DNA of 64,000 nt from Trichomonas vaginalis G3 (Eukaryota > Parabasalia > Trichomonadida > Trichomonadidae). Below the pieces are notes generated by a model. It was given only the letters and a program-made list of their open reading frames with translations. It was not told the origin of the DNA and ran no database searches. Shown here piece after piece: positions 1 through 6,719 of this stretch. The stretch lies in contig NC_067203.1 of the NCBI RefSeq assembly GCF_026262505.1, forward strand, positions 10,478,001-10,542,000, written 5' to 3'. Numbering within the stretch: position 1 is the stretch's first letter; each line of letters starts with the position of its first letter. Made by a program: the position numbers and the translations under genes.

Positions 1-935
1 GCATATTCGTCAGGAGTTGTCTTATATTTGTTAGGAACTGTCTTTGAAAGTATACCACCTTGAACTTTGACAAGTTTGAAACGAGGTCTGACAATAGTAG
101 TTTTATCTTCTGCTTGCAGTGTGTACATTTTGCCATGTTTGCCTAAAACTTCATAATATTCTCTTGTATACTTTCTTCTATTTTTACGAACACGAATGTG
201 AGTACCTGTCGAGTTCCCATTGTTGTCATAGTCAATAGTATTTTCATATGGGTCGCGTTTAGGTATTTCTATTTTTACTTTGTCACCTTTCTGAAGTTTG
301 AAGCCCGGCATTCTTTCTTGTTTGTCTCTTTTGACTAAATTATTAAATATATAGTCTTTCTCTAAGTCGGGGTTGTTTTTCATTTCTTCGGGGGAGTGGT
401 TTCCCAAACCTTTTTGTTTACGGTTATTGTAAATATTTAAAACTTGTCTCATCTTTGCCATGGAGAAGTGTCTATACTTGTCGTCATATGACATTTCATT
501 TGCTTCACCACCTTGTGGTTGGTTTAAGTCTCTTAACATTTTTATACATCCGTCAATGACACCAAGAGCAGAATGGTTTTGGTCGACAATGAAATATTGG
601 TTTACATTTTTTGAACGCAGATAGTTTTTAATATCATCTGATTTGAAAGAACTTTCACAGTCAGATGTCAGTTTTGTTGGATGGTATTTGTCAACGAATA
701 TTGTCAAAGCAGTTTTCACATCTAAAATATTTTTGGACCATAATGGTATGGCTTCACAGTATCTTGTGTTTTGACCAACAAATATTAACCAGTATGGTGG
801 TCCATCTTCTCTATACCTCGGAATGTTTTCCAAGATATCCATAAACCAAGCATTTGGTGTTGAACTAAAGATTTTTATCATGAGTGCTTTCTTTGTCGCT
901 TTAGAAACATAGGGGTCCTTGTTTGGATTCGTCAT
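1..935 (-). CDS. Maverick integrase (rve-type), copy A, cut by window edge
   Basis: This is a retrovirus-type integrase core as carried by Mavericks, which inserts the element's DNA into the host genome. The minus-strand reading starts at the ATG at 935 (MTNPNKDPYVS) and runs off the window. An RNase-H-like core is recognisable from the FMDIL segment and the TSDCESSF segment about 65 residues later. It is followed by a basic, chromodomain-like C-terminal part (GDKVKIEIPKRDP). It starts 17 bases from the divergent gene at 953, so the two share a very short control region. Two more copies lie at 13183-14141 and 39419-40198. The family call rests on motif spacing and Maverick context. It is treated as a fossil and whether it is intact was not assessed. 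Confidence 0.75.
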   Translation of the reverse strand, partial: MTNPNKDPYVSKATKKALMIKIFSSTPNAWFMDILENIPRYREDGPPYWLIFVGQNTRYCEAIPLWSKNILDVKTALTIFVDKYHPTKLTSDCESSFKSDDIKNYLRSKNVNQYFIVDQNHSALGVIDGCIKMLRDLNQPQGGEANEMSYDDKYRHFSMAKMRQVLNIYNNRKQKGLGNHSPEEMKNNPDLEKDYIFNNLVKRDKQERMPGFKLQKGDKVKIEIPKRDPYENTIDYDNNGNSTGTHIRVRKNRRKYTREYYEVLGKHGKMYTLQAEDKTTIVRPRFKLVKVQGGILSKTVPNKYKTTPDEY

Positions 936-952
936 TTTTTACCCTATAAGAA

Positions 953-1354
953 ATGGGTTTATTTGGCGCATTAGCAGGAGTTGCATCCAGATTTTTGCCC
1001 GCAGTGGGAACAATAGCCAGAGGTGCATTTGGAATTGGAAGGAAGATTTTGAGTACATTAGGTATACTTAAAGAGAAAGCACAACCTATTATACAAACTG
1101 TACAGAAAGGTTGGGATGTAGCACGAGATGCAGCAAATCTTATTCCAAATCCTGAAACAAGAGGAAAAGTTCAAGGATGGATGGACAATGTAGGAAGACA
1201 AGCAGGAAACTATTATAACAAAGCAAATGACTACTATAACCAAGCAGGACACTATATGGACCAAGGTGAAAGATTCTTTAACAGAGGATATAACCATGCA
1301 CAACAGTGGGTAAACAATAACCAACCTCAACCGCCTCAAACGTGGGGAATGTAA
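953..1354 (+). CDS. Small Gly/Ala-rich Maverick protein (candidate minor virion protein)
   Basis: This 133-residue protein has an N-terminal amphipathic Gly/Ala-rich stretch (MGLFGALAGVASRFLPAVG), a helical middle and an Asn/Gln/Tyr-rich tail with repeated YYN/AGxY units. A short amphipathic N-terminus plus low-complexity tail resembles membrane-active minor capsid proteins of adenovirus/Polinton relatives (pVI-like), but this is inference from composition only. It lies head-to-head with the integrase and is the first of three same-strand small genes. A near-identical copy lies at 12762-13164, which itself looks broken. No function can be assigned from sequence alone. Confidence 0.6.
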   Translation: MGLFGALAGVASRFLPAVGTIARGAFGIGRKILSTLGILKEKAQPIIQTVQKGWDVARDAANLIPNPETRGKVQGWMDNVGRQAGNYYNKANDYYNQAGHYMDQGERFFNRGYNHAQQWVNNNQPQPPQTWGM

Positions 1355-1356
1355 AA

Positions 1357-1376
1357 TTTTTTACTGAGATGAAATG
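1357..1376 (+). promoter_or_regulatory. Repeated start-site motif TTTTTTACTGAGATGAAATG
   Basis: The same 20 bases stand directly over the start codon of the genes at 1374 and 1546. Inverted copy B carries the same or a one-base variant motif at its two counterpart starts. TACTGAGATGAA also occurs just upstream of the small gene that starts at 11181. It is likely a Maverick gene-start or promoter element. Confidence 0.55.
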
Positions 1377-1526
1377 AACAATACAGCATTGAGACAAATG
1401 GGTTCAAGATGGATTTGTCGACTTCCAGCAGTTACACCACGTGTTTGTCAAGTTCTTCCTATACCTCAGGAAGTTTTAGACCGACTTAAAAAACCTAAAC
1501 AACCAGTTGAAAACAAACCAAACTAA
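1374..1526 (+). CDS. 50-residue basic Maverick protein
   Basis: This short reading frame encodes a basic, Pro/Arg-rich protein (MNNTALRQMGSRWICRLP at the start, PKQPVENKPN at the end). Support comes from its own copy of the TACTGAGATGAAATG start motif, its snug placement between two other same-strand genes, and an almost identical copy in inverted orientation at 12591-12743 in which the frame is also open. Two conserved copies of so short a frame suggest it is expressed. I do not recognise the family. It may be a small virion or DNA-binding protein. Confidence 0.5.
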   Translation: MNNTALRQMGSRWICRLPAVTPRVCQVLPIPQEVLDRLKKPKQPVENKPN

Positions 1527-1528
1527 AA

Positions 1529-1548
1529 TTTTTTACTGAGATGAAATG
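1529..1548 (+). promoter_or_regulatory. Second copy of the ACTGAGATGAAATG start motif
   Basis: This is identical over 20 bases to 1357-1376 and again covers the start codon, here of the gene at 1546. Confidence 0.55.
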
Positions 1549-2130
1549 ACCGAAGAAGTTGAAACGGTAGATTTGACACCACAAACAAAAAGTTCAGAAC
1601 CATTGTCAAAACCTGTCAAAGAACTTACAGATGAAGAGAAAAATTCAATAATAGAAAGTGCCAGGTCTGGAAATACAAACCCTAACTACAAAGTCACTTT
1701 TCATAGAAATGGAACGGCTAGTATCTCAAAAAAGAAACAGACTCTCACAAATAAAATATTGAAGTCTGAAGGAGTTTATGAGACAACAGATGGAAAAGTT
1801 TACTTCACTGACCAACAGTTCATTATAGAACATCTCATTGACTTAGAGTCGAAATATTCTAAACTTTACAACAAACACAAAAAGTTGAAAGGAAAACAAA
1901 AACAAATGGCATATGATATTTATGAAGATGTTGACGACACAACTGTTCCTGCAGGTGAGGTAAAGTCAGAGGAACCGAAAAGTGACGAAAAACCGATAGA
2001 AGAAGAAAAACCAAAAACTGAAGATAAACCAAAACCAAAGTTTAGTTTCCAAACTAAACCAAGTCAACCTTCATTAGCTGGTATGGGTTGGCGTCAAAGA
2101 CTTATGGCAGCAGGCGGTTATGTTAAGTAA
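1546..2130 (+). CDS. Charged 194-residue Maverick protein
   Basis: This hydrophilic protein is rich in Lys, Glu, Pro and Thr. The N-terminal third is acidic, the middle (about residues 100-125) has a helical LEKYSKLYNKHKKLK-like stretch, and residues 135-170 are alternating Glu/Lys/Pro. It ends with LAGMGWRQRLMAAGGYVK. The start uses the shared start-site motif, and the stop TAA sits in TAAA, which fits the trichomonad poly(A) signal. A broken copy lies at 11986-12571. I do not recognise the family. The disordered charged linker and Gly-rich C-terminal tail would suit a virion scaffold or tegument-like role, but that is inference. Confidence 0.55.
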   Translation: MTEEVETVDLTPQTKSSEPLSKPVKELTDEEKNSIIESARSGNTNPNYKVTFHRNGTASISKKKQTLTNKILKSEGVYETTDGKVYFTDQQFIIEHLIDLESKYSKLYNKHKKLKGKQKQMAYDIYEDVDDTTVPAGEVKSEEPKSDEKPIEEEKPKTEDKPKPKFSFQTKPSQPSLAGMGWRQRLMAAGGYVK

Positions 2131-2162
2131 AGAAAAAAATGTTTTTTTTTCTTTTTATAAAA

Positions 2163-2276
2163 ATGTACGCTGAGTTTGTTGGAGAAGACCGTTGGGAAAC
2201 TTGTTTGTTAGATGAGAAATATGAAATGGCATACCATTTTAAAACATTGCATGAAGTAAAACATTGCATGAAATAA
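2163..2276 (+). repeat. Partial duplication of the HNH gene 5' end
   Basis: Bases from 2163 repeat the first about 65 bases of the HNH gene that starts at 2334. They then run into a short tandem repeat. The same partial duplication sits beside the HNH gene in the inverted copy (about 11880-11954), so it arose before the two Maverick copies separated. Confidence 0.75.
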
Positions 2277-2291
2277 AACATTGCATGAAAT
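2241..2291 (+). repeat. 17-bp tandem repeat, three copies
   Basis: Three head-to-tail units of AAAACATTGCATGAAAT (one with a single change) lie between the duplicated HNH 5' end and the HNH gene. They probably arose by slippage at the duplication junction. Confidence 0.8.
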
Positions 2292-2333
2292 AAAAACATT
2301 TTTTAAAAAAAACATTTTTTTATTTTATTTGAA

Positions 2334-2918
2334 ATGTACGCTGAGTTTGTTGGAGAAGACCGTTGGGAAACTTGTTTGTTAGATGAGAAATATGAAATTC
2401 ACTGTTGTGAGCCTTTTGAAGTCAGAAACAAAAAGACAAAAAGAGTTTTAAGCGAATGGGAGCGAAATGACGGATATGTTATTGTGAAGATGAGTGGAAA
2501 ACGCTATCTTAAACATGTCGTCATTGCAACTCATTTTATACCGAACTCTAACAATTTACCTTTTGTAGACCATATAAACCATATAAGAAATGACAATAGA
2601 CTTGAAAATTTACGTTGGGTTACTCGTTCTGAAAACAATAAGAACATAAGCAAAATTGGAGATATTGTATTCGAATTTGTCGACGAACTAGAAGATGAAA
2701 CAATTGAAATTACAGACTATGGCGAGCATACGTTTGAGTTTTACTACTATAGCGAAGAACAGGACTCTTTCTACTTTTATACCGGCGTAAACTATAGGAA
2801 ATTACAAGTATATTTTACTAAGGCAGGCTATGCTTATGTAAACACTAGAGATACAGATGGAAAATGCGTTCAAATACGTCTTAACAAATTCAAGAAGCTA
2901 TATGGCATACCATTTTAA
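2334..2918 (+). CDS. HNH homing-type endonuclease carried by the Maverick
   Basis: This 194-residue protein carries an HNH_3-type nuclease core at about residues 45-105: KHVVIATHFI, then NNLPFVDHIN, then RLENLRWVT with NN following. This is the standard layout of phage and NCLDV free-standing homing endonucleases, which cut DNA and promote spread of their own gene. Trp/Glu-rich residues before the core (SEWERNDGYVIVKM) resemble the NUMOD4-like lead-in. The second half is acidic and unassigned. The gene looks whole here. A broken counterpart lies at 11255-11832. It is flanked by its own 5' fragment and follows the three small Maverick genes on the same strand. Confidence 0.8.
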   Translation: MYAEFVGEDRWETCLLDEKYEIHCCEPFEVRNKKTKRVLSEWERNDGYVIVKMSGKRYLKHVVIATHFIPNSNNLPFVDHINHIRNDNRLENLRWVTRSENNKNISKIGDIVFEFVDELEDETIEITDYGEHTFEFYYYSEEQDSFYFYTGVNYRKLQVYFTKAGYAYVNTRDTDGKCVQIRLNKFKKLYGIPF

Positions 2919-2955
2919 AACATTTTTTAAAACAGTATATTTTTACATATATTAA

Positions 2956-3816
2956 ATGTTTCAGGTTGAAAAACAAAGAACAAAAGTAGCAGATACAAAA
3001 CCGTTAGACTATATCTTCACAAATGCCGGTAGGATTATATCAGATGAAGAAATTTCATCCGGTGCTTACAGGTTTGACTATCCAATTCGTTGGCTTCAAA
3101 GTCCTTCAGATGCAAAGGCAATAGGATTTAGAAGAGTTTTGTTTTCAAAAAGAACTAACGCATTTATGTTCGTAGTATATTTTCATGGTCAGTATAGAGG
3201 TTCTGATGGTCTAATAGACAAATTTGACGAAATGAGAATCTTTACAGTTCGTTCAGACGAAAACCTTGAGAAGACTCTAAATGACTTTCAAACTCAAATG
3301 AACAAATATTATTGGGAATTGCAAGAAAAATACGACTCTCTACTAAACGGAACTTACTATCTGAAACTAGAATATGACAAGATGAACTCCACAGTTTCAT
3401 TTCAAAGGATTGAAAATAACCCTCCAAGAGATACACAGTTTTTATTTTGGGAAGTAGACAAACGTTCTTGGGCACAATTTCTTCGGTTACTAAACCAGAA
3501 CGAACCATTACCACCTGACGGTCCGTTTAAATTTATACGCCCACCAACAGATTTGACAGTTTATAGAAACGTGTTCGACCCTCAAAATGTTATGTGTCAT
3601 GCAAGTTTCAGTTCAAGCAACAACAGTTTTCTTTGTATCGGTAAGGACTTTTATGACCTTACCTCTAAATTCTACGAACCACCTAGTAACAGTTTCTCTG
3701 ACTTTCAAGTCTGGTTCACAACAAACGGTGTGCAGCATATTATTCCATTATACTATGACTTTTATCTCGAATTGTCTTTCATATATAACTACGGAAAAGT
3801 GCTGAAAAAGTATTGA
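2956..3816 (+). CDS. Capsid-associated (penton/minor-capsid-like) Maverick protein, variant 1
   Basis: This 286-residue protein is related to those at 15538-16387 and 36844-37665. All three share an N-terminal block (TKPLD-FTN-G, YRFDYP-RWL, KAIGFRR) and a C-terminal block (ASFS-NSFLC, YEPPS-S-SDFQVWFTT, LYY-FYLELSFIYNY), with very different middles. The predicted content is mostly beta strand. Size and position among Maverick structural genes suggest a minor capsid or penton-type protein, but no diagnostic motif is visible and the role is inferred. The gene looks whole. It ends just before a divergent hairpin module and a tRNA-like sequence. Confidence 0.55.
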   Translation: MFQVEKQRTKVADTKPLDYIFTNAGRIISDEEISSGAYRFDYPIRWLQSPSDAKAIGFRRVLFSKRTNAFMFVVYFHGQYRGSDGLIDKFDEMRIFTVRSDENLEKTLNDFQTQMNKYYWELQEKYDSLLNGTYYLKLEYDKMNSTVSFQRIENNPPRDTQFLFWEVDKRSWAQFLRLLNQNEPLPPDGPFKFIRPPTDLTVYRNVFDPQNVMCHASFSSSNNSFLCIGKDFYDLTSKFYEPPSNSFSDFQVWFTTNGVQHIIPLYYDFYLELSFIYNYGKVLKKY

Positions 3817-3830
3817 AAAATAATGTTTAT

Positions 3831-3880
3831 GTTAGCATGTTAGATCTAACACGTTTTCTAACCACTTTTCTAACATCGTA
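3831..3880. repeat. Divergent copy of the 46-bp hairpin module
   Basis: It holds the palindrome GTTAGATCTAAC at 3839-3850 and two further TCTAAC units. The outer arms are ATGTTAG and CTAACAT. It lies immediately downstream of the capsid-like gene. Confidence 0.6.
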
Positions 3881-3919
3881 GAAAACTCATGAAAACAATT
3901 TATTTTTGTGAATATGCAA

Positions 3920-3994
3920 GCGGCTCATAGCTCAGTGGTATGGGCTACCTCGTTAAAGGCGTCGAAGACCTCGGTTCAAATCCCGATTCGCGCA
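3920..3994 (+). tRNA. tRNA-like sequence (degenerate; possibly Leu type)
   Basis: TAGCTCAGTGG at 3928-3938 matches a Pol III A box and GGTTCAAATCC at 3973-3983 matches a B box at normal spacing. A run of six T at 3997-4002 fits a Pol III stop. The D arm (AGCTC with GGGCT) folds. A small GTC-GAA-GAC hairpin before the T arm would fit a class II tRNA (Leu/Ser) variable arm, and a TAA anticodon can be read in GTTAAAG. However, only the first three acceptor pairs form and the T stem is imperfect. It is best read as a tRNA relic or tRNA-like RNA rather than a working tRNA. Confidence 0.4.
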
Positions 3995-4031
3995 GGTTTT
4001 TTCCTTTTATGCAGTGAAATTTCATGTACAT

Positions 4032-4151
4032 AGGTTACTTTGGTGTTAGACCCTAGTGAAGAAAATAGAACGATATAAGTTTACATTTGTAAGGTTACTT
4101 TGGTGTTAGACCCTAGTGAAGAAAATAGAACGATATAAGTTTACATTTGTA
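4032..4151 (+). repeat. 60-bp tandem duplication
   Basis: Two exact or near-exact head-to-tail copies of a 60-base unit beginning AGGTTACTTTGGTGTTAGAC. No coding content is seen. Confidence 0.9.
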
Positions 4152-4159
4152 AAGTTGGA

Positions 4160-4521
4160 CGATAAAAATCTCTGCTACTGTCAGTAAAAGTACTGCTACT
4201 GTCAGTAAAAGTACTGCTACTGTCAGTAAAAGTACTGCTACTGTCAGTAAAAGTACTGCTACTGTCAGTAAAAGTACTGCTACCGTCAGTAAAAAGGAAA
4301 ATTTGAGAGGGTTTTCGACGATAAAGTACTGCTACTGTCAGTAAAAGTACTGCTACTGTCAGTAAAAGTACTGCTACTGTCAGTAAAAGTACTGCTACTG
4401 TCAGAAAAAGTACTGCTACTGTCAGTAAAAGTACTGCTACTGTCAGAAAAAGTACTGCTACTGTCAGTAAAAGTACTGCTACTGTCAGTAGCAGTACTGC
4501 TAGTAGCAGAGATTTTTATCG
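4160..4521. repeat. 21-bp minisatellite bracketed by a 20-bp inverted repeat
   Basis: The 21-base unit GCTACTGTCAGTAAAAGTACT is repeated about six times to 4290, interrupted by a 35-base spacer, then about eight more times. The array is enclosed by CGATAAAAATCTCTGCTACT at 4160-4179 and its reverse complement at 4502-4521. Because 21 is divisible by three, both strands carry open repetitive frames (Ser/Thr-rich on the minus strand), but no plausible gene start supports them. It lies just upstream of the gene at 4551. Confidence 0.85.
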
Positions 4522-4550
4522 TTGTGGTCCGACGGTTAAGCCACAAACGA

Positions 4551-5147
4551 ATGTCCGACGTCCCACCAACCGAGCCCATTCCCAAGCCAGAAGAACCGAA
4601 AGCACCAGCCCCTGCACCTCAGTTCCAGCAAGTCCCTCCACCAAATTACTACCAATTTCCACCTCAAGGTTACTACCAATTTCCACTACAAGGTTACTAC
4701 CCACCACAAGGCTTCCCGAACTACCCTCCTCAGCCTATGCCTTACTTCCCCAACCCTTGGTTGTTCCAGCAAGCTCCACCCCAGCAATTCCAATCTCAAT
4801 CCCAATCGAAGAGAGACCAAGAGTTCGAAGAAGGTCTGAACCGTTTACGCAAAGATTATGCCACAGCCCCTATGGAAGCCGACAGGCTTTCAGTCTCTTC
4901 CCTCAAATCGACCGATTCGACTCGTACCACAGATTCGGTTCGTGACCGTGAAGACTACCTCAAGCAGTCTGAGAGACTCTTCATCCTACAGCCATTTACA
5001 GTTGGAGCTCTCAAGAACATGCGCAATTACGAAGGTCAGACACCAGCTGGAGACCGCAAAACAGACGTACTCGCAAGAGCCGTCCAACTGGTCAAGACAA
5101 AGACCGAGATAGTCGACTTCATTCTTGCAGCTTGCCCATACAAGTAA
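4551..5147 (+). CDS. Pro/Tyr/Gln-rich protein with a conserved-looking C-terminus
   Basis: The first ATG in frame is at 4551 (MSDVPPTEPIPKPEE), giving 198 residues. A frame open further upstream has no ATG. Residues 10-75 are Pro-rich with GYYQFP/GYYPPQG repeats. A Gln/Ser linker, a charged helix (about 85-105) and a Ser/Thr/Asp tract (about 115-140) follow. The last 50 residues form a compact-looking helical block (FTVGALKNMRNYEGQTPAGD ... FILAACPYK). The stop is TAA in TAAA. Base composition is clearly richer in G+C than the Maverick genes on either side. I do not recognise the family. Confidence 0.55.
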   Translation: MSDVPPTEPIPKPEEPKAPAPAPQFQQVPPPNYYQFPPQGYYQFPLQGYYPPQGFPNYPPQPMPYFPNPWLFQQAPPQQFQSQSQSKRDQEFEEGLNRLRKDYATAPMEADRLSVSSLKSTDSTRTTDSVRDREDYLKQSERLFILQPFTVGALKNMRNYEGQTPAGDRKTDVLARAVQLVKTKTEIVDFILAACPYK

Positions 5148-5175
5148 AAAAATAAACAATTACGAGTTAAACTTT

Positions 5176-5376
5176 TTATTCTTTCTTTTCTGAGTTGTTT
5201 AGAGCTGGTTTCTCTTGTAGGAACCTTTCGTACTCTTCCATGGTCATGTAATTGCGAATTTGGTACGCAATTCCAGGTTCGTTGTTTTTGAACCTTACGT
5301 ATGTAACGCTTCCATCCTCCTCAGGGAAGTAAGCTGCTAACATCTGACCAAGTTTTCTCGGTGACTCGGAGCTCAT
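5176..5376 (-). CDS. 66-residue acidic hypothetical protein
   Basis: This small acidic protein (MSSESPRKLGQMLAAYFPEE at the start; EEYERFLQEKPALNNSEKKE at the end) probably folds as a short alpha/beta unit. It converges on the gene at 4551, with 28 bases between stops. Upstream of its ATG stands AAAAAGTGACATTTTT, which resembles the AAAAGTGACAWTTGGTCC motif upstream of the two host ankyrin genes at 48670 and 52784. This suggests the gene uses host-type promoters. I do not recognise the family. Confidence 0.5.
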   Translation of the reverse strand: MSSESPRKLGQMLAAYFPEEDGSVTYVRFKNNEPGIAYQIRNYMTMEEYERFLQEKPALNNSEKKE

Positions 5377-5378
5377 AA

Positions 5379-5395
5379 AAATGTCACTTTTTAAA
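5379..5395 (-). promoter_or_regulatory. AAAAAGTGACATTTTT promoter-like motif
   Basis: Read on the minus strand it lies directly before the ATG at 5376. It shares the AAAAGTGACA core with the motifs at 48670-48687 and 52784-52801. Confidence 0.4.
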
Positions 5396-5416
5396 CGTTA
5401 AGTTTTTAGTCTTATT

Positions 5417-5611
5417 TTACCCTTTGTTTACCCTTTGTTTGTCAAGGTAGTATTGGAGTGCAATTTCTCCAAATTCTCTGTGTCGGAGTTCTTCAGCATT
5501 TTCCAAGGTGTCCCTGGAGAACTCAAAGAAGTTGTCAAGAACATACTGCCATGCTGCTCTTCTGAGTTCGTCGGTATTTTGGAAGTGTTGCACCTTCGAG
5601 TCTTCGGACAT
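5417..5611 (-). CDS. 64-residue acidic helical hypothetical protein
   Basis: This small, mostly helical, acidic protein (DELRRAAWQYVLDNFFEFSR, then NAEELRHREFGEIALQYYLD) lies just upstream of, and on the same strand as, the gene at 5176. Its start is preceded by AAAAAGTGTTATTTTTTC, a variant of the neighbour's motif. The gene at 5655 diverges from it, so the 43-base gap may act as a two-way promoter. I do not recognise the family. Confidence 0.5.
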   Translation of the reverse strand: MSEDSKVQHFQNTDELRRAAWQYVLDNFFEFSRDTLENAEELRHREFGEIALQYYLDKQRVNKG

Positions 5612-5654
5612 GAAAAAATAACACTTTTTCTATTAAACCGTTTTGGCATTTCTC

Positions 5655-5834
5655 ATGAGTGAGTATAGTTCTGCCGAACCATTGGAAGAGAAGAAGTACC
5701 CTTGCTGCAAAAGACAAAAAAAAATAGTTGCCTTAGTTGTCATTATTGTACTCGTAATTGAATTCATTGTACTTCTCTTCACGTACATAAAACTCAGCAA
5801 TGGTATTTGCTTTAAGAAGCTACCATCTTACTAA
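5655..5834 (+). CDS. Single-pass membrane protein, 59 residues
   Basis: From the ATG at 5655 the protein has a short acidic head (MSEYSSAEPLEEKK), a Cys pair in a basic stretch (YPCCKRQKK), one strong transmembrane helix (IVALVVIIVLVIEFIVLLFTY) and a short tail with one Cys. The basic side is on the N-terminal flank, so the head is probably cytosolic. It diverges from the gene at 5417 and closes the four-gene block 4551-5834, whose composition differs from the surrounding elements. I do not recognise the family. Confidence 0.5.
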   Translation: MSEYSSAEPLEEKKYPCCKRQKKIVALVVIIVLVIEFIVLLFTYIKLSNGICFKKLPSY

Positions 5835-5850
5835 GACTAAACACTTACAT

Positions 5851-5879
5851 TTTTCAAGCTTGACTTTTTACAATTTGAA
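5851..5879 (-). repeat. Short relic of the Maverick ATPase 3' end
   Basis: These 29 bases match the very end of the packaging ATPase gene at 9397-9425 with one difference. The piece abuts a hairpin module, marking a junction between once-separate segments. Confidence 0.6.
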
Positions 5880-5912
5880 TTTTGTTGCTGAATTCAGTAA
5901 AAATAATGTTTA

Positions 5913-5958
5913 GGGTAGAAGGTTAGATCTAACCTCTTTTCTAACCTCTTTTCTACCC
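5913..5958 (+). repeat. 46-bp hairpin module, forward
   Basis: Outer arms GGGTAGA and TCTACCC, inner arms GGTTAGA and TCTAACC, with the palindrome GGTTAGATCTAACC inside. It is preceded by AAAAATAATGTTTA. Confidence 0.85.
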
Positions 5959-6053
5959 TCTTGAATTTTCATGAATTTTATATATTAATGTTTTCGTTAT
6001 GCCACTTTGAGCCGTCAGTCAGTTTAGGAAATTTACACCAAAAATAATGTTTA

Positions 6054-6099
6054 GGGTAGAAGGTTAGATCTAACCTGTTTTCTAACCTGTTTTCTACCC
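6054..6099 (+). repeat. 46-bp hairpin module, forward
   Basis: Same layout and same flank (AAAAATAATGTTTA) as 5913-5958. The spacers read CTGTTTT instead of CTCTTTT. Confidence 0.85.
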
Positions 6100-6117
6100 T
6101 CTTGAATTTTCCCGAAA

Positions 6118-6171
6118 TAAAAAATAAAATTAGTTTTATTTTATTTATTTTTTTTATTTTGTATAAAAAAT
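6118..6171 (+). promoter_or_regulatory. Shared AT-rich leader, copy 1
   Basis: TTAGTTTTATTTTATTTATT followed by a T-run and TTTTGTAT stands before the gene at 6172. Close copies precede the KilA-N genes at 7897 and 8632, so it is probably a common promoter or leader of the cassette. Confidence 0.5.
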
Positions 6172-6645
6172 ATGATTTCAACAATCGGCACAACAGCAAT
6201 TCAAACAACTACAGCACCAAACTCGCTAGTCATGAATCCAACATCTATGTTGGTAGAGATGAAAAACTTCATTCCTTCTTCATATACTTTCGAAACAAAA
6301 ATCCAGAAGATAAAGCAGGAATTGTTAACATGTAATTTAGACTGTACCCACAGGATGAAAACAAATGAACAGTATCTTTATGAAATGCAGGACATTATTG
6401 ACCATTTACCCAAATTGCCTGAAATCCAACAACAAAAACTCACTATTCCTGAATTCGACGAAATTGAAGTGAAAGCAACTGACTCAGTAGAAATAAAGAA
6501 GTTCATACGAAAGGTAAATTATGAATTCCTTGGTTTTCATTGCAACCATAAAGTTATGGACAAAGATTGCGACATGGTATATAAGAATGTTTCTGACCTT
6601 TACAAAACCGGGAGTTTAAGACCTACGACAACTTTGTTTCGTTAG
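6172..6645 (+). CDS. Virus-like cassette protein, helical, unknown
   Basis: This 157-residue reading frame begins at an ATG right after the shared AT-rich leader. It is largely helical and charged, with a Cys/His-containing stretch near the end (FHCNHKVMDKDC). It lies between forward and reverse hairpin modules, in the same cassette as the KilA-N genes. The neighbouring frame at 6720 lies on the same strand. I do not recognise the family. As part of a virus-like cassette it is treated as a fossil, and the reading here looks incomplete. Confidence 0.4.
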   Translation: MISTIGTTAIQTTTAPNSLVMNPTSMLVEMKNFIPSSYTFETKIQKIKQELLTCNLDCTHRMKTNEQYLYEMQDIIDHLPKLPEIQQQKLTIPEFDEIEVKATDSVEIKKFIRKVNYEFLGFHCNHKVMDKDCDMVYKNVSDLYKTGSLRPTTTLFR

Positions 6646-6719
6646 TTGCTGAATGTGTATGGCAGATAAGAGATAAAGATAGAAGAGGTAAGGTATGGAA
6701 TGAACAGATAAGACCCGCT

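Larger units (their letters stand above)
1..3816. mobile_element. Maverick/Polinton copy A (partial)
   Basis: This is the right-hand part of a Maverick, a virus-like DNA element. It holds a retroviral-type integrase on the minus strand, then three small plus-strand genes, an HNH endonuclease and a capsid-like gene. The element runs off the left edge of the window, so completeness cannot be judged. The first 2.1 kb and the HNH gene reappear in inverted order at 11255-14141 with near identity by eye, so the copies are young. The usual polymerase B, major capsid and protease genes are not in this piece. Confidence 0.8.

Noticed and set aside
4286-4585. Ser/Thr-rich minus-strand frame over the minisatellite
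   Set aside because: It is open only because the unit is 21 bases long. It has no independent start or context and runs antisense into a better gene.
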